Positions 40,622 to 52,292 of a stretch of 64,000 nt of DNA are shown piece after piece. The DNA comes from Tenebrio molitor (Eukaryota; Arthropoda; Insecta; Coleoptera; Tenebrionidae). Under the pieces are notes generated by a model that was not told where the DNA came from, did not search any database, and saw only the letters and a list, made by a program, of their open reading frames with translations. Positions within the stretch are counted from its first letter, which is position 1. Every line of letters starts with the position of its first letter. The DNA is taken from the NCBI RefSeq assembly GCF_963966145.1, contig NC_091047.1:13454001-13518000 (forward strand), given 5' to 3'. A program made the position numbers and the translations under genes.

Positions 40622-41138
40622 GAGGGTATTTCAGGAGTGATAATGAGCCCGACGGATTGAAAATGCAACCCAGAATACACTGCGAAGGCAAAGCTGGATA
40701 TTTAACCGCTTCTACAGGGCAAGTCACGTAAGGCTTATTTCTGAATTTATTTTGTACGCAACCAAAAATACTAATGACGCTGACTACTTGATACCATTTA
40801 TAATCTGATTTAATTTAGTAATCAACGTAGGTATGTAATTTGGCTAAAAATGTCACAATGACGTTTTCCTGTTCTGATTAATGGAATCAAAAATTAAATT
40901 CATCAACTGTCATTTTGACATTTCTAGCCAAATTACATACCTACGTGGATTACTAAATAAAATCACATTATAAATGGTATCAAGTGGTCAGCGTAATTAC
41001 TATTCTTGGTTGCGTACAAAATAAATTCAGAAATAAACCTTATGTGACTTGCCCTGTATATACAGCTTTACGTTTCAAATGTATTGTGGGTTGCATTTTT
41101 AACTCCATCGGCCTCATTATCACTCGTGAATACCCTGT
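40622..41138. mobile_element. MITE family B, copy 3 (interrupted)
   Basis: Left arm AATGAGCCCGACGGATTGAA at about 40642 and right arm (TCCATCGGCCTCATTATCAC) at about 41104; the middle is occupied by another MITE (40715-41056). Confidence 0.8.
40715..41056. mobile_element. 342-bp palindromic MITE inserted into family B copy 3
   Basis: Ends CAGGGCAAGTCACGTAAGGC and, reversed, CAGGGCAAGTCACATAAGGT, with TA on both sides. Arms match over most of their length (TTTGTACGCAACCAA, CATACCTACGT, TTTGGCTA), so nearly the whole unit is one hairpin. Confidence 0.88.
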
Positions 41139-42184
41139 ATTTTCTGTTACGACTTATAAATGAAAAAATTACTACTGCAAATTCGGATTTTTTTTTGTAT
41201 TTTTCAAAAACGTGACATGTTTTATCACAACAAAAATTGAGAACTCAACCACTTTATTCTTTTTTCAAATATCAAAAATCAAGTGTTTTTTGTAAAACGG
41301 CTCAAATCCGAGCAGTAAAAAAAATGTTAGAAGCAGTAAAGATGAAAAAACGCAAAAGAATTAAAATACCTTGGGGCTACGCCACAGTGAACTAATTTAT
41401 GCCGGTCACCCCTAGAGGATGGTGCATTAAATAAGTGAAAGTGAGTTTTTCAACTTTAAAATTATAATCCAGATTGTTATTACGTTAAAATACGGTTTTT
41501 GATAATCTTTCCGCAAAAAAGTCGAGTCGTGTTGGGAGCGTACGAATTATAAAACAAAGCAAACTCAGACTGTTCCTTGTTTCATAAACTAGATGCATAC
41601 TTAAATAATTTACTAGGAAGGAAACGTTTTTTCCCAAAATGCGTTTTATTCGAAATTGTATTCCGGAAAAATTAAAATCTCATTTCGGCATCGTAACAGA
41701 ATGACATTTTCTCGGTTGAATGCATAAATACGTAAATATAAAGAGCGTGTTGCGCTTCATTAAAATTTAAAGACAACTGTAACGAATGTATCCCATGGTG
41801 CAACGGTATTATTCCGGGCAAAGTTAGTTTGGGATGTTATTTCAGTTATGGGATATTGCGGCTGAGATACACGTCAAACGCAAATCTAAATTTTCCGGTA
41901 ATCCACTTACACCGTTCATTAATTAACATGATTTAAACGTAATGGTGTCGTAATTACATCATAACGATTCAAATCAAATGCAAAAACACAATTACAGTTA
42001 CAGAGTACCCCGTTTATGTGACATATAAGAAGACATATTTAGACTATTGTTGTGATTATTAACAAGGCATCCACACACAACCGTTACTTCCTTTTGTTAT
42101 TATCGTCGCTAAATCACACCCAATTGTGTCGAAGCTGAAAGAAAATCGTTCTGAAATGGAAACCCACTTACAAGTATTCAAAAC

Positions 42185-42989
42185 TTACGTAGCTTTACAA
42201 ATGGTTAGGACTTTGACATTTGAAGCATTAAAATGTGCTGTCGCCACTGAACGATCAAAGCGAACGATGAAATCTTGCACGGCAAGATGCAAGGGACAAG
42301 ATTCTGAATTTTGTTTGTAATCGGAAGCTATGTTTAACAGGATTCCTCCATTTCCTCCGTTATTGCGACCCATAAATTCCAAACACAGTTGAGTACTGAG
42401 GACTATTCCTTTCTACAAGACAACGTTTCGAAAGCACACCACACAAGACCTTTCAACTTACGATATTTTCGTCAACCTGGTCTTCCCAGTTCTTCTCTCT
42501 AAACTTTATGTTGTTGATGACAATGTCCAAACCTTTGTAGTAATTAATGGTGGAAATGAAAGCATCTAAAATGAAATTCGAAATTTTTCAATTATAACTC
42601 TCGTAGTGCTATGTATACTTTTAAGTAGCACGTAATTGGCGGGATTTATTTCAATAAAAGCAGCCTTGTTTGGACCATACTCTTTGGTCATGTTAATCAC
42701 TTGTTTATAACCACTAGCCTCGTCCGTGTCTGCAATCATTACCCCCTTTTACGAGGTCAGTTAATGCTGTTTTATGTAGCATTTGACCCTTACCCTGGCT
42801 CCGCTTGTTAGCAATTCTCTGACACACCTTAAGCCGATTCCATCCGTACCTCCAGTTACCAAAGCTACTTTATCTCTAATGCCTTCCAACTGTACCGATG
42901 GAAAAAATATTTCCTGGTTTGACTTTTTGCTGGGTTTGCTTTGTGCCGTCTCTTTATTCTTTGACAGTGACGATTTGTGTACAATACTT
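42185..42989 (-). pseudogene. Degenerate SDR copy 3 (catalytic residues and 3' end lost)
   Basis: Four homologous exons follow the plan of copies 1 and 2: 42794-42989 (start uncertain), 42619-42745 (127 nt), 42462-42565 (104 nt) and 42185-42412 (228 nt, cut short). The cofactor site TGGTDGIG and the Asp of IADTD are intact. NNAG has become NNIK, and the YxxxK site reads HLAVQ, so both catalytic Tyr and Lys are gone. The last exon ends in a TAA just after LTICK, where the others read CPGVT, and the rest of the 335-nt exon is missing. No start codon was found, and the second exon's acceptor is poor. Its frames are otherwise open, so it is either a young pseudogene or a non-catalytic paralogue. 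It lies 310 nt downstream of copy 2 on the same strand. Confidence 0.75.
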
Positions 42990-43298
42990 CTAAAACGGAA
43001 AGAGCAATGAACAGACTTGTTGTAAAGAAGTTAATCTACCTGTACCCTTGAAGCCTCCTGGATAAAAAAAAAGCAGTGAAGGTTTTTATGTTTTTTAAAA
43101 ACAATAATCTGAACATTATTGTAATTTACTGAAAAAAATATTAATAATTTTGACAAGTTACATGACCAAATTTGACAATTTAAGTTTGACAGGTTGCTAC
43201 CGTTATTTTGTATTATTAATTTAAAAAGTTACACGTTCTTTTCTATTCGTATATTATACCATAAAAATTTTAATACACGAAATTGCCCTTTGCCCTTT

Positions 43299-44431
43299 TC
43301 AAACACGAAGACACTGTCGGTCTGGAAGTTCGACTTTGTAGCACTCGCAGTCTTCAATAACAAAGATGCTTCCGTTTTCGTTACGACACAAGATTTTTAT
43401 TAAACACCTTCCGCACATCTCGGCCCTTAAAAATAAAAATTTAAGAATTCAATAGTCATACATTGGATCTGTTACGGTTGTGATGGTAGGTCAGCCAGTC
43501 CGTCTTTCAAAATTTTTCCGAGATTACCAAAACCTTCCAAAGCATATTTCTCTGATTCGTCAATCATGTTAGTCTCGGTTACTCCTGGACAAATCGTAAA
43601 AACTTTAACTCCGGTTAGCTTGTCGTAATAAGGGTGTGACATAGCATCGCTGAAACGGACGACGAACGCTTTGGTCCCATTGTACACTGGACACCCATGG
43701 GCTTGTTGCAAGCCGTATATCGAGGCGACATTTACTATAGCTCCTCCGCCGCCATCTTTGTGCTTTCCCATATATTCGAAGCCCAAAAGAGTCCCTCGCA
43801 CTACACCTTTCTATACCAAGTGAACAAACTACTCTGTTAACTAAAACGTTCTTACCACATTGACGTCAATTTCCAACTCCCAATTTTTATCCTGCAGTAA
43901 TCCGGCGTTATTAATCACAATATCTAACTGATGAAATTTTTCTTTTGTACATTTAAATAAATCTACAGTTTATTAAACGGCATTATTAATGTGATGTTTT
44001 CTCACAAATATTTACTTTCGAATTCATCTTTTTTTGTTACATCCGTTTTCTGGAAAAATGCTTTATTTTCACCGTACTTCTTGCACAAGCATTTGGCTGC
44101 TTCTTCGCCTTCTTTGACTCGAATATCTCCCAACATCACGCCCTGGATATGTAAACCGTTAAGTAAACAAAACGATAATTGGGAAATTGTTTACCCTTGC
44201 GCCACATCGTAACAGGGATTCTGCAAATGCGTAGCCAATTCCCACGGAACCACCTGTGATTAAGGCTATCTTGCACTTAACTGCAGATAAATTACTGCAC
44301 GTTCGACGACTGCACTGCGAAAGTGTCTAAGATAACACGTCAGTGTAGGGTGAGATTCACATAATATAGCAACAACCTACGATAATTGTAAGACCTTTTC
44401 TGAGAAAAACACTGGAAATTGACGCCATCAT
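43299..44431 (-). CDS. Classical SDR, 15-hydroxyprostaglandin dehydrogenase-like, copy 2 with N-terminal extension
   Basis: Six exons: 44381-44431, 44195-44326, 44016-44142, 43856-43962, 43476-43810 and 43299-43425 (51, 132, 127, 107, 335 and 127 nt; 292 codons plus stop). All introns are short GT-AG. The exons of 127, 107 and 335 nt match copy 1 exactly. Motifs: TGGSVGIG, Asp after the second strand (LGDIR), NNAG, catalytic Ser in NVASIYGL, YNGTK (YxxxK), CPGVTETN. Unlike copy 1 it has about 35 extra N-terminal residues rich in Ser, Arg and hydrophobic residues (MMASISSVFLRK, SQCSRRTCSNLS), split over two exons; this could be a mitochondrial presequence. Without the last splice the frame stops at a TAA right after PSQP. 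The conserved CAACC|GT donor supports the six-exon model. Two adjacent ATGs at 44431 and 44428 could both start it. Confidence 0.85.
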
Positions 44432-44623
44432 TAAAACTAAAATCAATCTGACAGAAAATGTAATAACTGACATTGATGTTTTTCCAATTCAGTTGACTTT
44501 ATCTTAATTTTTTTTAAGCAACATTTAAAAAAAATACTCGTTCTTAAAATAATATTCTATCACTGATACAACATTTCTCCAGGCTCGATGATTATAGTAT
44601 TGCACAAAATATTTCACTAATTT

Positions 44624-44629
44624 TTTATT
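44624..44629 (-). terminator. Polyadenylation signal of SDR copy 1
   Basis: AATAAA on the minus strand lies about 85 nt after the TAA stop of the gene. This is a normal spacing for a cleavage and polyadenylation signal. Confidence 0.5.
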
Positions 44630-44712
44630 GAATTTTATAATGTATGAATGTAAAAACACTAGTCTAGAATAAATTCATATGGATCTGTGTACGTTTAAAT
44701 GCAGCTTTTCGG

Positions 44713-47700
44713 TTATTTCTTGCGAAGAGTTTGTCTTTGGGGGATGGTCACTTCGTAGATGGGTTCGCCTCCTTCGGCCACCCACACGCTTCCATTCTCA
44801 CCTTCCGTTATCAAAGTGATCATTCCCTTGGCCACATTTTCTGGTCTAAAACCATCATCATGTCGTTTTTTTTTCAATAACGAAAGTGATAAACTCACGG
44901 TTGTGCTGGCATAGCTCCAAGCCCATCAACAAGTTCTTGTGCGATCTTTCCCATGCCTTGAAGTGCAAATCTCCCAGCTTCGGAAATCAGTGGGGTATCA
45001 GTAACTCCGGGACACATTGTCAGGAACTGGATTCCTGTAAGATTGTAGAAGAAGGGTGTTCCAAACGAACGATCCAACCCTACGACGAAGTGTTTTGTGC
45101 CCACGTAGATGGGACAACCTGCGAGTTCTTGCAAACCCAGGATTGAAGCAATGTTGACCACGACACCACCCTTGCCGCCGTTGTTTTTGCCCATATATTG
45201 GATCGCCAAGAGACTTCCACGAACGACATGGTTCTGTAAAAAAATAATAATTGTATGAATTATATTAAAGAGATGGTAATTGAATGTTTTTTTTTTTTTT
45301 TTTTTAGAAGATAACAATATTTCCTTAACCATTTTGAGACTGTTTATGTTGTTAAACAATGTGGAATAAAATGATTTACATCTAGTTACCTTTGGAATTT
45401 TTGCCCATGTAAATTTTCCTGTACCGCTCTACTTTTTTTTCGAAGTGCCGAACTATTAGTTCTGTCAATAAATGTCATCAATCGAATCGACAATTGTTAC
45501 AATTTACTAAATTGAATTAACAAACGTTGGTGGCCAGTTGGCCACTTTCAACACTAGCTGTGACTTGCTTTTGTTGGCTCCTTTTGAATTTCAATCTCAA
45601 CTTTGCATTCATATCATCCCTTCACAATAAATCACATTTGGAATTTGGATATATATTTTGAGGTTAAGCTTTCTTTTTTTTTTGTAGAGCGGCATTTCGT
45701 ATTTTTACAAGGGTATTGCAAATGTAACTAGATGTAAATCATTTTATTCCACACTGTAGAAACATATGTTTTTAAACGCAGGATTGGGATTGTTAATCAT
45801 TTCTAATGTCAACAAAATTTTCCAAAAATACAATTTTACCAAGAGAGAATTTTTTAATTTATATTTAATTCATGTGGAAATTTGAATAATTTAGGAAATG
45901 TTACGGTAATATAAAATCAGAATGAGTAGTAGGTAATATTTTTTTCTTGCAACAGTTAATAGCGTATTTTTGATTACTGCATTATCGAGCCCCTTTATAA
46001 ATTTTTCGGCGAACCCCAAGAATTGCTGGAAATTTTATTCATTCATGTCGGATTTTTGGAATATCTGAGCTTTAAACAGTTTAAATTGATTGTCAGAATA
46101 ACAATATTCATGTCAAAATGACAAGAATCGAAAGTGGGATTATGGTTCCTAAAGGTTTATTTACACTTTACATGAATGTCAAGATAATGATGGGTAAAAT
46201 GTTTTGGCCGCCGTAGTACCAGTTATTCACGTACGATGACGAGCCTGACCAGGTAAAAATGCAACCCAAAATACATTTTACAAAGCATTCGTTGTGTTTT
46301 GGTATTTAAAAATTAAATCAGGAATCCAAGTAGGTATTCTACTGCTTTGAAAGATCTGTCATTGCATTTTTAGTTTATATGTATTTACCTAACATTTGAA
46401 AATATTTTCGAACGATGACAGAACCGACATGATCCTACTTACCCATTACTTTTGTAATTTTAATTGCTTATTATTGTTATTAAAACATACTTTCTTGAGA
46501 CAGGTATTTTTCCTGTTCTGACAGAACTTGACATTCATTAGGCTGACGTTAAAAGTTATCTATGTTTTATGCATTTCGATAATGTAATAGGGATCGAGAC
46601 AGCTTTATAAATTGTATTTTGGGTTGCATTTTTACCTAGTCAGGCTCATCATCTTACGTGAATAACCCTGTATAAAATTTGAAAACTGATATCAGGGTTA
46701 GGCTGGAAACTTTCAGACAGTGACTGCGTTTCGACATTTCTTGAAAACAATTTGAGACTGTTTTCATCACGGTTTAAACATGTTAGCCTGTCTTGAATTG
46801 CGGAAGAATTATGTTGCAAAAAACTTTTTTTTATTTCCTCTACTAAATTAGGTTTAGACCGGAAACTTTCCGACATTTGACTTTACTTCTACAGATGACT
46901 TATTATTCACGACAAACGTGCAACGAATGAGTTGAAAAATAGTAAGTTTGACAAAGCACCGGTCGTGAAATCTATTTTATTTGAATGTTTCTCTTGAGAC
47001 ATTTTTACTTTACTTATCCAAAACAAATGTATTTATAGAATCAAATACAACTGTAAACACATTTTTTCTATTTTATACTAATTTTAATTAAATTTTTTTA
47101 AAACATTTTTATACGTAGGTGGTTGTTGGTCCACACTGCTTTAACCGTTGTCCGGAGAGATGAAATTTTCCACGGTGAAAATTTTATACGAAACATAATA
47201 AACGTGAAACCTTGTCAGCTAAACTGATCACGTCCACAACACAAAATTCCCTCCTCAACTTTGCTTATATTAATAGAGTAAACTCTGAATTTTGGGCCCG
47301 ATCTAAATATAGCTCGGTAAGCTTGTTTTGTAATGTAAATTTATTGATTTTTGACAATTTTCAGCCATCATTGATTTTTTTTCAACCTATTCCACATCAC
47401 TTTATCAATCCATTCAGTCAGTCTCAATTTTTTGCTCCGAACAGTATTTGATTTTGGAATATTACGTTGTCAGCGCATAATTAAATTTTGACGGAAAGGT
47501 TAATGAAAAACAGCAGTCTAATATGTTCATCAATTTCCTTTAAGAATCTTGATAAATTCGCAAATTTAATTTAACGAAAAATGAATTAATGAAAACAAGA
47601 ATAATGATGTACTCACACAGTTGATTGCAATTTGAAGCTCCCAGTTGGCGTCGTTCATAATCCCGGCATTATTGATGACAATGTCAAGGCCTTTCCACGT

Positions 47701-48165
47701 ATTAATAGTAGTCTTGAATGCGGCTAAAATAGAAATTTACATCAATAAAACTTTCAAAACAATCTTATTTGGCCGGTTAAAATTGCAGAGCTACGCGAAA
47801 TTTTCAAAATCCACAGAAAATGTATCCAAGACACAAATGACCGACAAACATTTAATAATAATTAAAATAATAACTGACCTTCCAATTGATCTGCTTTAGT
47901 GACATCAGTACGAATAAAAATCACTTTGTTGCCTCCGAATTCAGTGTTCAGTTTTTTCGCTGAATCTTCTCCTTTGGCAGCATCCACATCAGCGATGGTG
48001 ACAGCCTGGTACAAGTCGAATGGATTAAAATAAATCAAGTTTCGAGATAAATATGACTAAACTTACCTTAGCGCCGTTTCGAAGAAGTTCTTTGGTGTAA
48101 GCCAGACCAATACCGGCTGCTCCACCAGTAACTAAGGCAATTTTTCCTTTGATATCGAAGACCAT
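44713..48165 (-). CDS. Classical SDR, 15-hydroxyprostaglandin dehydrogenase-like, copy 1 (complete)
   Basis: This is a cytosolic-type NAD(H)-dependent short-chain dehydrogenase/reductase in five exons: 48067-48165, 47879-48005, 47617-47723, 44899-45233 and 44713-44845 (99, 127, 107, 335 and 133 nt; 266 codons plus stop). All introns are GT-AG and all phases join. The N-terminus MVFDIKGKIALVTGG continues into the TGGAAGIG cofactor-binding motif. An Asp ends the second strand (TIADVD), which favours NAD over NADP. Next come the NNAG motif, the catalytic Ser in NIASILGL, YVGTK (YxxxK) and CPGVTDTP. The start ATG at 48165 is the only one near the Rossmann motif. The gene lies antisense inside the Ih intron, with a 2.4-kb third intron carrying two MITEs. 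The family oxidises secondary alcohols, but the substrate here cannot be told. Confidence 0.93.
45287..45305. repeat. Poly(T) tract
   Basis: Nineteen T in a row, in the SDR copy 1 intron close to the acceptor side of the 335-nt exon (A run on the transcribed strand). Confidence 0.9.
45360..45755. mobile_element. MITE in the third intron of SDR copy 1
   Basis: Left GTGGAATAAAATGATTTACA then TCTAGTTAC; right, reversed, GTGTGGAATAAAATGATTTA then CATCTAGTTAC. 396 bp, non-coding. Confidence 0.8.
46219..46670. mobile_element. MITE family B, divergent copy 4
   Basis: Left GTTATTCACGTACGATGACG, AGCCTGACCAGGTAAAAATG; right inverted copy ends GAATAACCCTG. TA both sides. It lies in the 2.4-kb intron of SDR copy 1 and explains the antisense open frame ending near 46649. 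Confidence 0.75.
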
Positions 48166-48232
48166 GTTGGAGGAGCCAAGTTTTTCTTACGACTGTTGCA
48201 AACAGTTTAGCTCCGATCGGGCTACTGCAGTT

Positions 48233-48240
48233 TATTTATA
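48233..48240 (-). promoter_or_regulatory. TATA box of SDR copy 1
   Basis: On the minus strand TATAAATA lies about 70 nt upstream of the ATG at 48165. Transcription would start near 48205-48210 and leave a short leader of roughly 40 nt. The position and match suit an RNA polymerase II core promoter driving the antisense SDR gene. Confidence 0.6.
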
Positions 48241-50254
48241 TGCCTTGTATACAGATAAGATAATTGGATAAACCATTGGAAATGTATTTAAAAGAAGCAG
48301 TTAACTCGGGTTTATTATGGCAACAAATTAAGTAACGGTGAATACATAATATGTAACATATGCTCGTTAACTCATCCTGTCACTGAAAGCAATATTTTAT
48401 TTCTGATTCTACCTGTTTAAAAAAATCAGAGGTTCTGAAAAATGTATGATAATATATGTAGAAATAACAAGAGCAGTGAAAAGTTAGAATTATGTAATAT
48501 TATTTGTAAATAAAAACGCACAGTATGTAGATAAAATTACTAAAATAAACATAGCAAAAAATCAGTAAACAATTTATTGAACGAGCAATAAAATACTCCC
48601 TATGGTTATTTTTAGGACGGGAGAACCATTACGAGGCAATGTTTTGAAAATACACTGTTTTTTCGATGATAAAAAATTAATCACCATTAGTAACAAGACA
48701 ACAATCTGTTGTGAATAAAAAAGAAGTTTTAACGAAACAGTCCTGGTTCTTTTTTAAAATGAAGATAATGAAAGTTCACTTATTGTAACAAGTGTCGATA
48801 AAACATTTTTTACGATCATTAATTTTAATTATGCTGCAAGCAACAAATAGATTCTGAAAGATAATCAGTAAGTAGCACTTTCAGTGTATTTTCCAGAATC
48901 ATTTGTCCAACTTAATTCAACGTGACATACTCGTACTTTCATGATCAATGACCACAAAAATCTCTAAACTTTTCGTTTTCCACAAATCTTTGTCTGTTGC
49001 GATAACAAATAAGTGAAATAAACAGACATTGCAGTTTCTGAAAATACCAACGATGTTTTAAAACACATAAAATATATTGAACCTGCAAATTTATAAAAAC
49101 AATCAAATCAGATTTGTTTTTCAAATTACGAAATTTTATTAGGATTATTTGATTTTATTTTGTATTTTTAGTTTGTTCTGGGAACTATAATTCTAAGAAA
49201 TTTTGATTGTCAAATCATTAGGAAAATAAATCAATCTTGAAATGTTTATCAACAATTTGTACGATTTATTTTGCAAATATCTGTCAGTCTATACATTGTA
49301 TAATAAAGTAGATACCCATGAGAGAAATTATCTAACTGAAAATTATTTTTGATAGAGTTTCATTTCTAATTTTCTAAGGGAGGTTTTTGTGATAACAGCC
49401 AGTTATTTAAAAAATATACTCTTAAAGTTTTCTAGATATTTAAGTAGAATATGTGTGGAAGCAGGTCGATATAAATAAATGCAATTTGGAAACATCTGTA
49501 AAAGTCTAAATGGAATAATCCAGCAGTAATTTATCTTACGAGTTTTAATTATCTCGTCAAGTGCTTATCATCTAAAACAAAATTAACATATGTACGATCT
49601 TGATAATTTATTTGTGTTTGTGTTATTTAATCAGGGACAAAGGGGAGAGTATGGATTATATGTCATCCAAACATGATACCTTATCAACACCATATGGTTT
49701 TTTCACAAATTTTTATGAAGAGATAAGAAACATTTGCCGACTAATTTATGTTGTTGTCAATTGCTAAAAAAAAATTTGACCGATTGCGGCTAATTCCGGT
49801 AGGTCAAGTCTCACTATCAAAACAGTGGCTGCTGGAATTTATTTGGGAAATTAATTATTATGTAAGAATTTTATAATCTCGTCGCCCGTTGTTCAGTTTA
49901 ACTCTGGAATCTAAATTTGATGAAATTGGATTGCACTGGCGCGGTTTAACACACATTAAATGTCATTTCAATTTTGCGCTTTGGAAATGTAACGTCAGCC
50001 TCCAGTGACGTCCGCAAACTTTCCAATTCTTATGTAAACCCATTGTTGTCTTGGGACGCTTTTTGGTAATCTTGTTAAGCTGAAATGCCACCCCCGTTGA
50101 GGTCTTCCTCCCAAATCCAATTTTCATTTTTGTTATCTCACAAAAGAATCTGTATTTCCATTCAACATCTAAACACTCTTCATGACAATCGAACAAATTT
50201 GCACTTAAATAAAGCCATTTCAATTATACATGTCTGAAATTGATTTTGTTTCAG

Positions 50255-50418
50255 ATTTTACTGGGATCTGTGTATGCTTCTGCTGTTAGTGGCCAACCTC
50301 ATAATTCTACCGGTGGCTATAAGTTTTTTCAACGATGACTTGAGCACCCGTTGGATTGCCTTTAACTGTCTGTCCGATACAATATTCCTAATTGATATTG
50401 TAGTCAATTTTAGAACAG
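50255..50418 (+). CDS. Ih: Ih (HCN-type) channel, S1 to S2-S3 exon
   Basis: The exon starts after a TTTCAG acceptor and ends at ACAG|GTCTGT, 164 nt. It begins with the last base of the Arg codon opened at 9140 and ends one base into a Gly codon. The translation contains hydrophobic S1 (LLLLVANLIILPVAISFF), the DDLSTRW extracellular loop, and S2 with the DIVVNFRTG signature conserved in HCN and CNG channels. The intron to the next exon is only 57 nt. Together with the next two exons it forms the voltage-sensing domain. The assignment is firm because both the phases and the conserved residues agree. Confidence 0.97.
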
Positions 50419-50475
50419 GTCTGTATTTAAAATGTCACCGCTTTGCTTTTAAGACAAGTGTTAATTTTTTTCCAG

Positions 50476-50612
50476 GGATAATGCAGCAAGATAACGCTGA
50501 ACAGGTCATTCTGGACCCCAAGTTGATCGCCAAGCACTACCTGAGGACGTGGTTTTTCCTCGACCTCATTTCGTCCATCCCCTTAGACTATATTTTTCTT
50601 ATATTTAACCAA
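50476..50612 (+). CDS. Ih: Ih (HCN-type) channel, S2-S3 linker and S3 exon
   Basis: This 137-nt exon lies between TTTCCAG and GTAAGT. Its first two bases complete the Gly codon from 50418 and it ends on a complete Gln codon (phase 0). It encodes the cytoplasmic linker starting IMQQDN and containing LDPKLIAKHYLRTWF, then S3 (FLDLISSIPLDYIFLI) with its conserved acidic residues. The junction to the next exon reads FNQ|DYGDSF. The short 57-nt intron before it contrasts with the 6-kb intron after it. Confidence 0.97.
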
Positions 50613-52292
50613 GTAAGTGGAGTTTAATTTAAGTGCCACAGGGTAATTGATGGTTGCATTAAGATGCAAATATAAGACCACGATGTCCATTGGCTCCCGA
50701 AAGCGTATGTTGGCTGATAAAAGATTGCCCCAGCAGCTGACTAAATTGAAAAAAATATATATAAATTGGCTCACATTTGTCCGTTGATCGACAAACCTAA
50801 TGATAAAAAGTAAAAACACGGGTTGTAGATTCAATCGATGTTTCGTGTTTGGCAACAATTACTTCTGGAGATTATCTTTTAATCTAACAACATCTGATCA
50901 AAGTTTCGGCCCGTTTTCTATTTATTGTGTTGGAAATGCGCAACATATTTGTGCTCCCTAACCTATTTTTGGATTTTCGAATTAGTTTATTTGTAAAACT
51001 CTAATATTGTTGTTTTATAGTTCTATAATTATTATTGGGAGGACGTAATTACCAAAGGCATTTTAATAATTACGCCACCAATTTTTTTCTTGACTTTACT
51101 TAAGCTTAAGTAAATAACTCATCTCAAATGTCTGTCACTCGACACTAGTAACAATATAAAACCATTTCGATTAAAATTCGTAATCCATATTTTCACATTA
51201 GAGAACTGCTGACAACCCTATTGATTGATTATTATGAGTTTTTGTCTTTATCTGTTTACCTCAAAGCATAGGTATCTCTAAACTTTTATACATTACAGTC
51301 GCAAGCAAATAAATATTCCAGAACTATTTGGCATGGTTATTAAACTGCATATTTTAGCTAGTGTGTTTTAGCCAAGCAGAATTTTTCAATTTACGCGCCA
51401 GTAAACAACTAAAAATAAGTTAACTAAAAGTTTTAGTACGTCTCTGTAACATAAACAACCGTGATAGAATGGATAAAATGTAATTAAAACGAAAACTGTA
51501 GATTCTTTTGGACATATCCGATTTGTTTACTGTTTTAATATAATTATCTTTTGATAAAGCGAAAAATAAGTGTGAAACATTTAGCCTAAAATTACTTCGG
51601 GTCAATATGTGCTATAATTCAACTTTGATTGTGATAAGTTCCTGGAAACAAATTCGATATCTACTAGCTGGTGCTATGTTGGAATAATCGTTGCCGAATT
51701 TGTGCTACACGCGGAAAATTCTGCTTTTAATCTTCCAAATATATGAAAATCCAGATGGTTACCGAATTCATTATGTCTGGAATATTAGCGGCATGAAATG
51801 GGAAACCTCCTCGTTCTTTTTAGTTCATCGACAACTTGTTCTACAGGCAGAACCGGAACAACAGTGAATAATGGAATTATTAGCCTTTCGGTTCTGAATG
51901 AAAGGGTTTGACAATACCCCAGAGAAAGAAGAAGTTTACAGTTTGATTCAGTACGTAACACCTCTGTGCTCGAGAGAGTATGATTTAAAGCAAAGTATTT
52001 GACGAGGGTTACCTTCACTTGGAGTTTTGCTTAAATACTAAAGGCTAAATCAACAAAGTCTATTACAATTTCAAATATTTGAGAAATTTAAAATACCTTT
52101 TTTAACGAATCTATTGCAAGCGATATATTCTCGTGTTAAGTAGATACTTCCGCACCGACGTTAATTTCGTATTTCATCGTGTTTCTTTGTGCAAAATTCG
52201 CAATCAGATCTGTCGAAAATGTTTCATTTCATTACTATTAACAGTATCAACCACGAAGGATTGTAACATTCATTCATTAGCATTCATTATAA

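Larger units (their letters stand above)
9141..50254 (+). other. Ih: Giant first visible intron of Ih (41.1 kb)
   Basis: The intron runs from the GTAAGT donor at 9141 to the TTTCAG acceptor at 50249-50254. It holds an antisense SDR gene cluster (42.2-48.2 kb) and many inverted-repeat elements listed separately. In 9141-10258, 10675-14910, 15811-17240, 17650-20700, 21200-22410, 22800-24080, 28003-31699, 31852-35859, 41140-42180 and 48250-50254 I see no gene or clear repeat beyond AT-rich sequence and short random reading frames, apart from the few short items noted separately. Several moderately GC-richer stretches (about 18370-18620 and 30330-30560) have no open frame. They could be conserved non-coding DNA, but I cannot test that. 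Confidence 0.85.

Noticed and set aside
42126..42320. Plus-strand short frames over the SDR cluster (also at 42783, 43194, 43991 and 44886)
   Set aside because: They are shadows of the minus-strand SDR exons.
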